Positions 1-8,355 of a stretch of DNA of 64,000 bases are shown here, piece after piece (position 1 is the first letter of the stretch; each line of letters starts with the position of its first letter). A model generated the notes under the pieces. That model had not been told where the DNA came from and did no database searches. It saw only the letters and a program-made list of their open reading frames with translations. Source of the stretch: Ardenticatenaceae bacterium. Lineage in GTDB: Bacteria > Chloroflexota > Anaerolineae > Promineifilales > Promineifilaceae. A program made the translations under genes and the position numbers. The DNA lies in the NCBI GenBank assembly GCA_020634215.1, contig JACKCD010000022.1, positions 31,832 through 95,831 on the forward strand, read 5' to 3'.

Positions 1-2
1 TT

Positions 3-1562
3 CAGCCAGGGCTGTTTCCGACCGCAAATCGGCAAGCAACCTTTAGCAATGCGTCCCAATCTCGCAGCGAATCTTGTATTGCCATTAACCCGCGCAACCC
101 CCGCAACATGGTAGGAGCCTCCAAAAAGTTTATTGACCCGCATATTTATCTGTTTCGGCTAGGCGTAATCTACACTTTTGACGGGGGGAATAGCTGGCAG
201 GAAGCCACGTTGCCCATGCGATCAGGTTGGGACGGGATGACTGACCCGACGGTGGCATTTGATGATTTTGGCAACTGCTTTTTGGTGGGTGAGCCACTGC
301 GCTTTAACCGTGACAAAGTGGGAACCAGCCAGGATTTAACCGGGCTGGGGATGGTTGTTTACCGTTCTACAGATGGGGGAGCCACTTGGCAAGAGCCAAT
401 ACAGCTTACCACGGACACGACCGACGATAAGCAGTGGGTCATTTGTGATAACAATCGCTTTAGCCCCCATTATGGCAATATCTATGTGGTTTGGGCAGCC
501 AGTTCGCCACTCCGTTTTGCCCGCTCCACTGACCACGGCCAAACGTGGACGGGGAAGGCTGGCGAGCCAGCGGGTAGCACCCTGGTTTCCATGCAAGCAT
601 TTGCCCCAGAATTGGCAATTTCGCCAGATGGGACGCTGCATCTGTTTTGGCACAATAGCGGTGGCAGCGAGGTGAAATATCTGCGTTCAACCAATGGCGG
701 TAGCAGCTTTGCCCCGCTACAAACGGTGGTGGTGGGGATGGAGAGCTTGAGCGGCAACTTGCCAGAGGTAGATCAATGGCCTCATTTTGAAAATAGCAAG
801 TTCCGCGTACTAACGCTGGTGACAAGCTGCACGGTGGGAAAAGCGGTGCTGGTGGCGTGGGCCGATATGCGGGAAGGGCGTAGCCGGATTTATTACCGCC
901 GTTCGCCTGATGGTGGGGCGACATGGGAAGGGCCGGCCGCTGGTCAACCGCTGCTACCAAATGTGTCGTATGGGGATAGCCACTGTTTTCATCCGCAAAT
1001 TGTGGCAACGGAGACAGGAGTCGTTGGCTGTGCCTTTTACGTGTTTGGCAAGGAGTTTGGCTATTATTTGATTCGGGTGCAGTTGGCGGGGTCATGGGAC
1101 AAGGGGGTGACGTTCCCAACGTTTGTGACGGTAACGGACAAGTCATGGGATCCGCTGGTGAATGCGCCAGCCGTTCACGGCAATGGCGCGGTGGATTTTA
1201 TTGGCGAATATTTTGGGCTGGATGCGGGCGAAGAGTCGTTTGCCCTGCTGTGGACAGACACGCGGACGGGGGTGCAGGAGCTGTTTTTTGATGAGGTGCA
1301 GACGAAGAAGGTAAGTTGTCCCCACATTCCTGAGGTTGTAGGGCAAATTTTTGGCGGGGTGGCGAGTGATGGGGGCGGGTTTGTGATTGTGGGGGGCAAG
1401 ATTATCAAGATTCCGCCGTGGTCGCCATTGCGAGAGGTGTATGAGGTGTTGGGGGCGTTTGAGGCGGTAGGGGAAATCGAGGGGGATGAGGTGCGGGAGA
1501 TGCGGGTGGCGGCATTGAAAACGGCCGTTCGGCAGTTGGAGCGTATTTTGGAGCAGTTATAG
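3..1562 (+). CDS. BNR/Asp-box (sialidase-like) repeat protein, 5' end outside window
   Basis: The frame is open from base 3, so the gene starts upstream of the window. An ATG at 108 lies inside the conserved stretch 'SCIAINPRNPRN' and is not the start. At least four Asp-box motifs (S/T-x-D-x-G-x-T-W) are visible: FDGGNSW, STDGGATW, STDHGQTW and SPDGGATW, plus a weaker STNGGSSF. These motifs mark six-bladed beta-propeller proteins of the sialidase superfamily. They are also common in exported proteins with no known enzyme activity, and the sialidase Arg triad cannot be judged by eye. The last ~50 residues are charged and helical and look like a tail outside the propeller. Family certain; sialidase activity unproven. 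Confidence 0.8.
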   Translation, partial: QPGLFPTANRQATFSNASQSRSESCIAINPRNPRNMVGASKKFIDPHIYLFRLGVIYTFDGGNSWQEATLPMRSGWDGMTDPTVAFDDFGNCFLVGEPLRFNRDKVGTSQDLTGLGMVVYRSTDGGATWQEPIQLTTDTTDDKQWVICDNNRFSPHYGNIYVVWAASSPLRFARSTDHGQTWTGKAGEPAGSTLVSMQAFAPELAISPDGTLHLFWHNSGGSEVKYLRSTNGGSSFAPLQTVVVGMESLSGNLPEVDQWPHFENSKFRVLTLVTSCTVGKAVLVAWADMREGRSRIYYRRSPDGGATWEGPAAGQPLLPNVSYGDSHCFHPQIVATETGVVGCAFYVFGKEFGYYLIRVQLAGSWDKGVTFPTFVTVTDKSWDPLVNAPAVHGNGAVDFIGEYFGLDAGEESFALLWTDTRTGVQELFFDEVQTKKVSCPHIPEVVGQIFGGVASDGGGFVIVGGKIIKIPPWSPLREVYEVLGAFEAVGEIEGDEVREMRVAALKTAVRQLERILEQL

Positions 1563-1567
1563 ATTTG

Positions 1568-1630
1568 GGGGATTGGAGATTGGAGATTGCCGCTTCGCTG
1601 GTGCCAATCTCCAATCCCCAATCTCTAATC
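1568..1630. repeat. Heptamer hairpin, GATTGGA family
   Basis: The left arm (about 1568-1589) is tandem GATTGGA units and the right arm (1605-1630) is tandem AATCTCC/AATCCCC. The loop is about 15 bp. It lies between the BNR gene and the isomerase remnant. The remnant's stop codon falls inside the right arm. Confidence 0.85.
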
Positions 1631-1779
1631 GCTAAACACCGGGCTGCGCCCCTCCATTTTTGCCATAAACGCCTCGTTGAGGTCGTTGGAGAGGATCATG
1701 GCGGCGTTCCAGACGGCCATGTAGTGGAGACCGTCGGCCACGGAGTGGTCGCGAGTGTAGGTGATGATCTCTTTGCTCG
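1625..1779 (-). pseudogene. Detached original 3' end of the dienoyl-CoA isomerase gene
   Basis: The minus strand reads SKEIITYTRDHSVADGLHY and continues through MAVWNAAMILSNDLNEAF to a stop at 1625-1627. This is a normal enoyl-CoA hydratase/isomerase C-terminus. The same DNA, with substitutions and small indels, recurs at 3789-3948, where it forms the frameshifted end of the isomerase gene at 3862-4605. This detached copy has the better reading frame, so it is probably the ancestral end, separated by about 2 kb of inserted or duplicated DNA. Confidence 0.75.
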
Positions 1780-3788
1780 GAACCAAAGCAAAATCAAATG
1801 GATGCAGGTATATATAAATGGTCTGTGTGGTATAAAGGTTGAAACGTGGCAGGAAGATGAACCAAGGTCAAGCACGTTGGAAGTATAGTACTTTCGGCGG
1901 TTCTTGGAACCATATTAGCTTCTGCTTTTATTGGAACTTTGATAGGCCAAACAATGTCTAGAAGTAGGTTCATTTTAGAATCAGTTGTTTAACCTGGTGG
2001 AGCTTGCTGAAAGATGGAACAATTTTCTCAACGAATGAGAAATGGGGATTTATGGTTATTTTACTGTGGGATTTTACTACACTGAGGACTAGATTTGAGA
2101 TTGTGTTAATTGGTAAAAATACCATCTCAACAGCTTACCTTGCGGGTTAATAACACTTGGTGTTATAGTTTTTCAATATACCTATACGGGAAACTAATAT
2201 TCGCAATGTTTTACTAAGATATAAAACGGTGACGTTTTTCTACTCTTTGGTATATTTACCATACCTTTTTTGGTTTGCATGGGCGAAACGGTCGTTTTCC
2301 ATCTCCTAGCCGATTTAGGGAATACGTTTGGGGCTTTTTACGTGGCTATTGGATTGGCTCTATCTTTTTGTGTTTTCCTTTTAGCCTAACAGTAAAATGA
2401 ACTCGATCCTAGCTTTCTCCAGCGCAAGGGCAAACCAGACTTATCCAAAAAACACAGACTACTTTTCCAAATTGAAATATCCACATTCAATTATTGTCAA
2501 TGCGCCTGGCAACTTTCTGCCTTTAAGAAAATCAATGGCGGAGCGTAATTTAACAAAAAGTGATAAGAAAGAATGGATGCGGGTTTTTGGAACAACTCGA
2601 CAGATCGCGTTGCATATTCAACTTAGATATAGGCAAAAGGTCTTCAACTGCAGCAAACTCTCCTTGATCCTTTCAAATTATCACGGCGCGTAGTGGTGAA
2701 TTATCACCACACATGCAAGCAATAACACATACCTTAACTAATATCCATTGGCTAGTAAACCGCATTCCAAAAAGCTTACTGGAACTTTGTCTCTCAAAAG
2801 ATTTAGCAGACAGGGTAGCGTTTTTTGGCAGCAGTTAGTTGTCATCATATATCTGGTTTAGGCTGTTCTGCCCAAGACATCAAATCGGTTCGAGAGCCAC
2901 AAAATTTGTTGAAACAGTTGGAAAAACAAACGACTCTTTCTCTAGGTTACTTAGGTCGAGATGGACAAAATGTACTATTAGATCAAACGCTTTATTTACC
3001 AAAAGCCTTACTACAGCAACCGGTTTACGAGACGTACCGAAACAATCACAATATTACTGATGTAGATTTTAAAGAGAAATCGACACTTATTCTTGAAATG
3101 ATAGAAAACCTACAAAATAGTAACATAGATCATCTATCCCCGTGGATAGTTATTGATAACGAACTTAGCCAAGAAGTCGAACTACTGCATAAAATATCTA
3201 AACATGGGTTCTCTTTTTTCACCGAAGTATCCGATAATTTATGGGTTCAAATCAAAAACCAAAGCAAACCCAACCGACTCTGTTACCCTAAAACAATTGA
3301 CAAACGAAATATTACCAGAACAATGGCTATCGGCCGTTATTGTCCATAACCACACCGGATCGCATACTCTCAGTAATTAACCTTTGCCATGTTTGTTGTG
3401 ATTTGCTCGAAACTGCGTCAACACTTCCAAAATATGTAAGCTTATAATACAACTTTAAGAAAATCATGCAAAAACATACGGGTATTTTCACCGACGCCCC
3501 TGCTAAACCATCTGAAGAAACATTGATTGAATTAAGCCAGGCACCGATGTTGCCGATATATCTCCTAACACAAAAGCCAGCCGAATGATTCATTTTGTTT
3601 CCTATGATTGGTCAGAATTGGTATCAACAAACAACGTGTCTACTCTAGCCTATTTTTTTCTTGTTCGTCTTGAGCGTCGGCAGTATTACGCCACAATTAA
3701 CGCCCGGAGCAAGAAGCTCAACTCCTTTTAAGTGCAGTTATTGCTCAATCTATATCTGAGTTTCTAGAGAAGGGGCAAGATAAAAGAT
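1780..3788. other. AT-rich degenerate island
   Basis: This stretch is clearly richer in A+T than its neighbours. It has no exact AACGGCCGTT copy (the nearest is a one-base variant near 2286) and no intact gene. A 98-codon open frame at 2397-2693 (plus strand) has no recognisable family. A short hydrophobic frame near 1890-1990 (VLSAVLGTILASAFIG) lacks a start codon. The right half holds a transposase remnant, listed separately. It is best read as foreign DNA that has decayed, flanked by the duplicated isomerase 3' end. Confidence 0.6.
2825..3780 (+). pseudogene. IS701-like DDE transposase remnant
   Basis: The frame at 2825-3349 contains LGYLGRDGQNVLLDQTLYLP, then F-K-E-K...L-I-L-E-M-I, then PWIVIDNELSQ. 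This order matches IS701/IS4-type transposases, which have a (D)xxLYLPK block, an F.TK..LA..M block and a W.V.D..YG block. The canonical YG after the second Asp is lost (ELSQ). A frameshift near 3245 moves the continuation to the next frame, where PEQWLSAV resembles the LP..W segment that follows in the family. The N-terminal third is not recognisable. No terminal inverted repeats could be fixed, so the element ends are unknown. Confidence 0.5.
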
Positions 3789-3948
3789 GCATCTCTAATC
3801 ACGAAAAACGGGCTACGCCCTCCATTTCACCATAAACGCCTCGTTGAGGTCGTTGGAAGGATCATGGCGGCGTTCCAGACGGCCATGTAGTGGGGCTAAA
3901 TAAGCTACCGGAATGGTCGCGGGTGTAGTTGATGATCTCTTTGCTGCC
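3789..3948. repeat. Second, decayed copy of the isomerase 3' end (direct repeat of 1620-1779)
   Basis: ATCTCTAATC at the start of this block matches the right arm of the hairpin at 1568-1630. Similarity then continues to CTCTTTGCT. Differences include several 1-2 base indels (for example GGAAGGATC against GGAGAGGATC) and a replaced stretch around 3893-3910. The two copies bracket the AT-rich island like long direct repeats. Confidence 0.75.
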
Positions 3949-4605
3949 ACGAATGGAGAGGGGGGATTTGTTGGCGATGAGGGTGGCGAGATGGGTAACG
4001 GCCGTTAACAGCGACTGCCGATCAGCAAAACAACGGTTTACCAGCCCAATCTCCTTTGCCTCTGGCCCATAGACCCGCCGCCCCGTGTAGGCCATCTCTC
4101 GCGCCATGCCGTCGCCAATCAGCTTGGGCAGCCGCTGGAGCGTCCCCAAATCGGCCACCATCCCCATGTCAATTTCTGCTACCGTGAAAAAAGCATCTTC
4201 GGTGGCGTAGCGCATGTCGCACGCCGTGATAATGTCCACGCCGCCGCCAACACAGCCGCCATGAACGGCCGTTAAAACCGGCTTGCGACACTTTTCGATG
4301 GCGTTGATGGTCGCCTGTAGCTGCAAAATAAGCTGGCGCATCGTTTCGCGCATTCGCCCCTCGCAATCATTGCTCACCTGCTGCCGGATGGACATCAGCA
4401 GGCTGACATCAATGCCGGAGCAAAAATGCTTGCCCTCGCCGCTGAGAATGATGACCCGTGCTTCTGGGGTGGCATCCAGCGTTTCAAAAATGGTTTGCAG
4501 CTCGCGCCAACCAATTTCATCCAGCGCGTTGACTTTATCGGGGCGGTTGATGGCAACGTGGGCGATTTTGTCTTCAATTTTGACGCTAAAACGTTGATAT
4601 TCCAT
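3862..4605 (-). CDS. Enoyl-CoA hydratase/isomerase, dienoyl-CoA isomerase (ECH1) type, altered C-terminus
   Basis: The crotonase fold is clear: HFCSGIDVSLL forms the oxyanion-hole region, and GGCVGGGVDIITACDMRY is followed by VAEIDMGMVADLGTLQRLP. The Asp, Glu and Asp in GGGVDI, VAEID and VADLG align with the three acidic residues of mammalian delta3,5-delta2,4-dienoyl-CoA isomerase, so isomerisation of dienoyl-CoA in unsaturated fatty-acid oxidation is the likely reaction. After YTRDHS the frame departs from the family and ends in about 14 unrelated residues. The expected ending is encoded at 1625-1779. The product lacks the normal C-terminal helices, so activity is doubtful. A GATTGGA hairpin lies just upstream. 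Confidence 0.85.
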   Translation of the reverse strand: MEYQRFSVKIEDKIAHVAINRPDKVNALDEIGWRELQTIFETLDATPEARVIILSGEGKHFCSGIDVSLLMSIRQQVSNDCEGRMRETMRQLILQLQATINAIEKCRKPVLTAVHGGCVGGGVDIITACDMRYATEDAFFTVAEIDMGMVADLGTLQRLPKLIGDGMAREMAYTGRRVYGPEAKEIGLVNRCFADRQSLLTAVTHLATLIANKSPLSIRGSKEIINYTRDHSGSLFSPTTWPSGTPP

Positions 4606-4627
4606 GATTCCTCGTTCAGATGTTTAC

Positions 4628-4690
4628 TGGAGATTGGAGATTGGAGATTAAAAACGGGTCAATCTCCAATCTCCAATCCCCAATCTCTAA
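4628..4690. repeat. Heptamer hairpin, GATTGGA family, in a divergent promoter gap
   Basis: The left arm (4628-4650) is tandem GATTGGA and the right arm (4660-4690) is tandem AATCTCC/AATCCCC. It sits between two divergently transcribed genes (isomerase on minus, FmdE on plus), a position where a transcription terminator is not expected. Confidence 0.85.
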
Positions 4691-4752
4691 TCCATTTGGC
4701 TAACTATATGCCATTTTGGGTGCGGGGCAAAACGGTTACAATTTGGAAAAAA

Positions 4753-4758
4753 AGGAGA
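4753..4758 (+). promoter_or_regulatory. Shine-Dalgarno AGGAGA that selects a TTG start
   Basis: AGGAGA lies about 7 bases before TTG at 4766. No ATG with a comparable site precedes the conserved HNHLCPRQ motif, so this site decides the start of the FmdE gene. Confidence 0.6.
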
Positions 4759-4765
4759 AAGACAG

Positions 4766-5386
4766 TTGGAAATTGGGTGTTTTGTGCCGGAAACGGCCGT
4801 TCTTGACCCCCTCCTCACCGAATCTGCCGCCCGCCACAACCATTTGTGCCCGCGTCAGGTGCTGGGGGTGCGGTTGGGGCTGTGTGGGCTGCGGCTGCTG
4901 GGGCTGGTCGGAGCCGACTATTCGCCTCGCTTTAATAATGCCGACAAGCGGCTGCTGACAATTGTGGAGACCGATGGCTGTGGAGCCGATGGGGTGGCGG
5001 TGGCAACGCGCTGCTTTGTGGGGCGGCGCACGCTGCGGGTGCTGGATTTTGGCAAAATGGCGGCGACGCTGGTAGACACCTGGGGAGAGTTGCCGCCAGT
5101 TCGGCTGTGGCCGCACCCAGAGGCACGGCTGCTGGCACAAGATGTGGCCGAAGACGCAGAAAGCCGCTGGCACGCCTATTTAGAGGCATACCAACACATT
5201 CCTGACGACCAACTGCTGCGGGCAGAATGGGTGACGCTAACGCAATCGGTGGCCGAAATTATCAGCCGGCCGGAAGCGCGGATCGTGTGTGACCAATGTG
5301 GGGAGGAGGTGCGGAATGAGCGTGAGGTGGTGAAAAACGGCCGTTTTCTCTGCCGACCCTGCGCTGGGGAAAGTTATTACCGCTAA
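4766..5386 (+). CDS. FmdE/FwdE-family protein with C-terminal zinc finger
   Basis: The 206-residue protein opens with a TTG start. HNHLCPRQVLGVRLG and VETDGCGADGVAVATRC are the two signature blocks of the FmdE family (named after formylmethanofuran dehydrogenase subunit E). Its conserved His and Cys are thought to bind a metal or cluster. The C-terminus carries CDQCGEEV...LCRPCAGE, a four-Cys zinc ribbon of the kind often fused to FmdE in bacteria. No other methanofuran genes are nearby, so a role in C1 metabolism is not implied. In bacteria these proteins are often linked to molybdenum-enzyme or metal handling, but the exact role is unknown. Confidence 0.85.
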   Translation: MEIGCFVPETAVLDPLLTESAARHNHLCPRQVLGVRLGLCGLRLLGLVGADYSPRFNNADKRLLTIVETDGCGADGVAVATRCFVGRRTLRVLDFGKMAATLVDTWGELPPVRLWPHPEARLLAQDVAEDAESRWHAYLEAYQHIPDDQLLRAEWVTLTQSVAEIISRPEARIVCDQCGEEVRNEREVVKNGRFLCRPCAGESYYR

Positions 5387-5763
5387 TCTCCCGCATTAGC
5401 CAATTCCTCTCGCACGATCTGTCTAATCATGACCCGTAAGTCATCTTTTTGCTGTTGTTGAATCATGAAATAGTGCAAGGCAGCATTGATTAATGTCTGA
5501 TAACTAGCGTCATTATCGGCTGCCTGCTGCTTAAAAAAAGCAACAACCTGGTCATCCAATCGAATCGTAATGCGCGTTTTTCCCCTGTTGGCAAGGGCTG
5601 GAATTAGCTCGGCCGTTGGCCGCATATTTTGCAGTTGTTCTTCCGTCAATTCAGGTATATCTGACAGATCAATGTCCTCATCCGTCATTGCCGCCAATCT
5701 TTCCCAATCTGTTCCAGTTATTGCATTTACTCCTTCTTTAGCTGAAATATCGTTTTTGTTCAT
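5383..5763 (-). CDS. brnA: BrnA-type antitoxin
   Basis: The protein is 126 residues from the ATG at 5763. An upstream in-frame ATG at 5841 would extend it deep into the toxin gene and is rejected. The N-terminal part has DWERLAAMTDEDIDLSDIPE, typical of BrnA. The C-terminal part, KTRITIRLDDQVVAFFKQQA, is the ribbon-helix-helix DNA-binding segment. In the family BrnA binds BrnT and represses the operon. The start overlaps the toxin gene's end by 26 bases, so the two are translationally coupled, with toxin first as is usual for this family. The longer Gln/Lys/Glu-rich C-terminal tail is unusual. Confidence 0.85.
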   Translation of the reverse strand: MNKNDISAKEGVNAITGTDWERLAAMTDEDIDLSDIPELTEEQLQNMRPTAELIPALANRGKTRITIRLDDQVVAFFKQQAADNDASYQTLINAALHYFMIQQQQKDDLRVMIRQIVREELANAGD

Positions 5764-6007
5764 GTTTGGTAGCCTTTCGCGCTGAAATAATGCGAATCTT
5801 GTTACTTTCTCGATCCGTGTGGACAACAAGCACGACAACAAAATTACGCATCATCCCCAGCGTCAAATAGCGTATTTCACCATAATCAAAGCGTTTGTCC
5901 TCAGTCGTGATGGTGTAGCCATCAAAAATCTGAATCACGTCGGCGAAGTCAATCCCATGGGCGGTTCTATTTCTCTGTCGTTTGGCTTCGTCCCATTCAA
6001 ATTCCAT
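5738..6007 (-). CDS. brnT: BrnT-type ribonuclease toxin
   Basis: The 89-residue protein starts at MEFEWDEAKRQRNRTAHGID, the typical BrnT opening. The ATG 15 codons further upstream is less likely. The C-terminal ISARKATKHEQKRYF is the other conserved block. BrnT is a RelE-like endoribonuclease that blocks translation, and all expected motifs are present, so it is probably functional. The gene lies directly upstream of brnA in one operon. The region upstream of the start (6008-6060) has short dyads such as TTGTACAA that may serve as the BrnTA operator. Confidence 0.87.
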   Translation of the reverse strand: MEFEWDEAKRQRNRTAHGIDFADVIQIFDGYTITTEDKRFDYGEIRYLTLGMMRNFVVVLVVHTDRESNKIRIISARKATKHEQKRYFS

Positions 6008-6079
6008 AACAATATTGTATGCACATATGGTACACACAGCAAGGTTGTACAAAGCTCGGCAGCTAAAGATTCATGCAAC

Positions 6080-6114
6080 AAAAAAGCCCCGACAAGACCT
6101 GCCGAGGCTTTTTT
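6080..6114 (-). terminator. Rho-independent terminator
   Basis: AAAAAAGCC (6080-6088) pairs with GGCTTTTTT (6106-6114). On the minus strand the stem ends in a T-run just after the membrane protein gene that stops at 6138. It separates that gene from the brnTA operon. Confidence 0.7.
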
Positions 6115-6137
6115 GCATCTACATCAATTTAGGAGAG

Positions 6138-6536
6138 TTATTCAGCGTAATTGACCAGCATGTGGGTTGCGCCCCAAGCCAACAGCAGCACTGGCAGCAA
6201 ATAAAGCCAGTTGAGGCCAAAGAGCAAAACGGTGGCGATGGCAAAAATGATGCCCGCCCAACCCAGCATATCCTGAGTCGTCTTTGCGGTTAATGTTTTT
6301 GTTTGTGCGTATGTACGAATGACGCGCTCCCCAATATACAGCGTGGGCAGGAAAAGAAGAAGTGCCCACCAATTGAAGGCAAACAGCTTGGTGACAACAC
6401 TGGCTACCCCAACACTACCTAATACAACAAAAAACGAACCACTGACGAGACGCCACCGCATGACCTGGTTGGCTTCATGTTCTTCCGGTAAATCGCCTTC
6501 CTTCGTCAGCATCAATGATTTTGCCTTCGTATCCAT
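6138..6536 (-). CDS. Small membrane protein, four predicted helices
   Basis: The protein has 132 residues. A short charged N-terminus (MDTKAKSLMLTKEGDLPEEH) is followed by two helical pairs: LVSGSFFVVLGSVGVASVV and WWALLLFLPTLYIG, then MLGWAGIIFAIATVLLFGL and LYLLPVLLLAWGATHML. I recognise no family. The plan of two hairpins with an acidic cytoplasmic head is common in small uncharacterised inner-membrane proteins. It appears monocistronic, with its own terminator at 6080-6114. Confidence 0.7.
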   Translation of the reverse strand: MDTKAKSLMLTKEGDLPEEHEANQVMRWRLVSGSFFVVLGSVGVASVVTKLFAFNWWALLLFLPTLYIGERVIRTYAQTKTLTAKTTQDMLGWAGIIFAIATVLLFGLNWLYLLPVLLLAWGATHMLVNYAE

Positions 6537-6750
6537 ACTTGTGTTCCTTTGTTTTCATGCGCCCGCATGTTTTTAAAACGAATGGGTAAACATTACAGAA
6601 AAACACCCCCTCTTGTCAACCCTTTTTTTTACTTCATAAGGATTTCTTAAGAGGTGCTGTAAGGGGGCTATTCTTTCCCTACTTTTCACGCATTCTTACT
6701 CCTTCTTTACACATAGGGCAACTTGGGTGGCCTATACTGTACAAGTGCTA

Positions 6751-6778
6751 CTGTTTACCGATTACTGTTTACCGATTA
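6751..6778 (+). repeat. Two tandem 14-mers of the CCGATTA/CTGTTTA heptamer type
   Basis: CTGTTTACCGATTA occurs twice without a gap (6751-6764 and 6765-6778). It ends six bases before the strong ribosome site of the gene at 6795. The heptamers match one arm of the hairpins at 26122 and 33115, but no opposite arm is present. Confidence 0.75.
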
Positions 6779-6794
6779 CCGTTAGGAGGGTAGT

Positions 6795-7610
6795 ATGCGT
6801 CGTTTTTGGTCATTAACGGCCGTTTTTCTCACCATTACCACCATCATGTCCCTAGGCTTTTACCGCGCCGCCGCCAACGTGCGGGCACAAGGAAGTTCAA
6901 ATACCTACTTACCTTATGTCAGCAAAGCCATTCCTCCCACGCCAACGCCTATTCCTACGCCTCAATCCGATGGGCTGGTCAACGGCTCCTTTGAAGAAGG
7001 GTGGACAAACATGCCGCCTGCTCCCGGCAACCTGATTAACCAAAAACCCAACGGCTGGGAATACTTCTGGATTGAACCGGGGCAACCGCTGTTTGATTCC
7101 ACCGATGTGGCCGGTGGCGTGCCAGAATCCATCCACAAGTTGGCAAATCAACTGCCGCCCGACGAGCAACCTGGTGGATCTAAGGCTCTCATTCTCGATG
7201 GCATTGCCGTTTACAAAATTTTCCACTTTGGCGCACCCTTTGGCGGCGAACTCAACCAAACGATAGAAAATTTGCCGCCCGGCTCCGTGTGGAAGCTAAC
7301 CGTGCCAATCCAGGTGCATCTGCATGGCGAAACCGACCCCTACGCCGCTGAATCGAGCGTGTGGGTGAACGGGGAAGGAGGCTGGGTACACGGTTTTGCG
7401 ATGGGCGACCGCCAATGGTACCGTCACGAGCGTATTTTTGTCGTCCCATCCGATGGCAAAGCGTTTATTCAGGTGCGCGTTAAGAGCAAATGGCCCAGCC
7501 CCAAAGATTTCTTTATTGACGATTTGCGGCTGGAACGGGTGGAAGGGTTGCAGGCGGTGCAAGCAGATAGAACAGGTTTGCGAGATTGGAGGTTGGAGGT
7601 TGGAGATTAG
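6795..7610 (+). CDS. Exported protein with Thr/Pro linker and carbohydrate-binding-like domain
   Basis: The ribosome site TAGGAGGG precedes the ATG. A signal peptide is followed by YLPYVSKAIPPTPTPIPTP, a Thr/Pro linker typical of exported Chloroflexota proteins. A beta-rich domain then begins with GLVNGSFEEGW and ends with FFIDDLRLERV. That pattern (NGSFE...W at the start, hDDhxL at the end) is characteristic of jelly-roll carbohydrate-binding-like modules, though the ligand is unknown. The last ten residues (LRDWRLEVGD) are encoded by the left arm of the following heptamer hairpin, so the repeat has supplied part of the reading frame. Confidence 0.75.
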   Translation: MRRFWSLTAVFLTITTIMSLGFYRAAANVRAQGSSNTYLPYVSKAIPPTPTPIPTPQSDGLVNGSFEEGWTNMPPAPGNLINQKPNGWEYFWIEPGQPLFDSTDVAGGVPESIHKLANQLPPDEQPGGSKALILDGIAVYKIFHFGAPFGGELNQTIENLPPGSVWKLTVPIQVHLHGETDPYAAESSVWVNGEGGWVHGFAMGDRQWYRHERIFVVPSDGKAFIQVRVKSKWPSPKDFFIDDLRLERVEGLQAVQADRTGLRDWRLEVGD

Positions 7611-7651
7611 AGATTGGAGATTGACTAATCTCTAATCTCCAATCCCTAAAT
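7581..7651. repeat. Heptamer hairpin, GATTGGA family, overlapping two gene ends
   Basis: The left arm (7581-7623) is GATTGGA/GGTTGGA units and the right arm (7625-7651) is AATCTCT/AATCTCC. It lies between convergent genes. It provides the last codons of the exported protein and overlaps the stop of the response regulator. Confidence 0.8.
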
Positions 7652-8293
7652 CAGCCCAAGCTGCTGGGCGCGGAGGGCGGCTTGGGTGCGGTCGCGGCTG
7701 TTGGTTTTTTGCAGAATGGTGCTAACGTAATTTTTAACGGTGCCTTCAGCCAAATAAAGCTGCTGGGCAATGGCGGCGTTGCTGTGGCCTTGCGCCACCA
7801 GCCGCAGCACCTCTAGCTCACGCTCGGAAAGGGGATCGCTGAGTTCGGGTACGGCAACAGGACGCTGACGCGATAGTTCCGACAGCACTTTGCGGGCAAC
7901 AGAGGGGCCAATAAGGGCACTGCCAGCGGCGACGGTGCGAACGGCCGTTGCCAACTCCTCCCCCGACACATCTTTCAGCATATACCCCATTGCCCCCGCC
8001 CGCAGCCCCTCAAACAGGGCGGCGTCGTCGTCAAACGTCGTGAGAATGAGAATGCAGGCATCCGGCCACTGCTGGCAAAGGGTTTGGGTGGCAGCCACGC
8101 CATCCATGATGGGCATCCGAATGTCCATCAGCACCACGTCTGGCTGGAGTTCGGCGTAGCGAGAAACGGCCGTTTTCCCATCCCCTGCCTCCCCCACCAC
8201 CAGCATATCCTCCTCCAACTCCAGCAGCGTCCGCAGCCCGTCACGCATCAGCCGCTGGTCATCCACAATCATCACCCGAATTTGTTCTGTCAT
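7646..8293 (-). CDS. NarL/FixJ-type response regulator
   Basis: The protein has 215 residues from the ATG at 8293 (MTEQIRVMIVDDQ). A longer in-frame start at 8395 would translate the heptamer hairpin and is rejected. The receiver domain shows VDD, the phospho-acceptor Asp in DVVLMDIRMP, and the conserved Lys in MLKDVSG. The C-terminal LuxR-type helix-turn-helix reads LSERELEVLRLVAQG and AEGTVKNYVSTIL. It should be phosphorylated by the histidine kinase encoded just upstream in the same operon (8358-9533) and act as a transcription factor. The 64-base gap between the two is filled by a hairpin. Confidence 0.95.
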   Translation of the reverse strand: MTEQIRVMIVDDQRLMRDGLRTLLELEEDMLVVGEAGDGKTAVSRYAELQPDVVLMDIRMPIMDGVAATQTLCQQWPDACILILTTFDDDAALFEGLRAGAMGYMLKDVSGEELATAVRTVAAGSALIGPSVARKVLSELSRQRPVAVPELSDPLSERELEVLRLVAQGHSNAAIAQQLYLAEGTVKNYVSTILQKTNSRDRTQAALRAQQLGLI

Positions 8294-8298
8294 AGCTG

Positions 8299-8355
8299 TG
8301 ATTGGAGATTGGAGATTGGAGATTATTGAATCTCCAATCTCCAATCTCCAATCCC
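8299..8355. repeat. Heptamer hairpin inside a two-component operon
   Basis: GATTGGA occurs three times in tandem in the left arm and AATCTCC three times in the right, with a ~6-base loop. It fills the whole gap between the kinase start codon side (upstream) and regulator start on the minus strand. It may affect relative expression of the two genes rather than end transcription. Confidence 0.85.

Noticed and set aside
4736..5189. Minus-strand frames opposite the FmdE gene
   Set aside because: His/Pro/Gln-rich antisense shadows with no motifs; the plus strand has clear FmdE and zinc-finger motifs.
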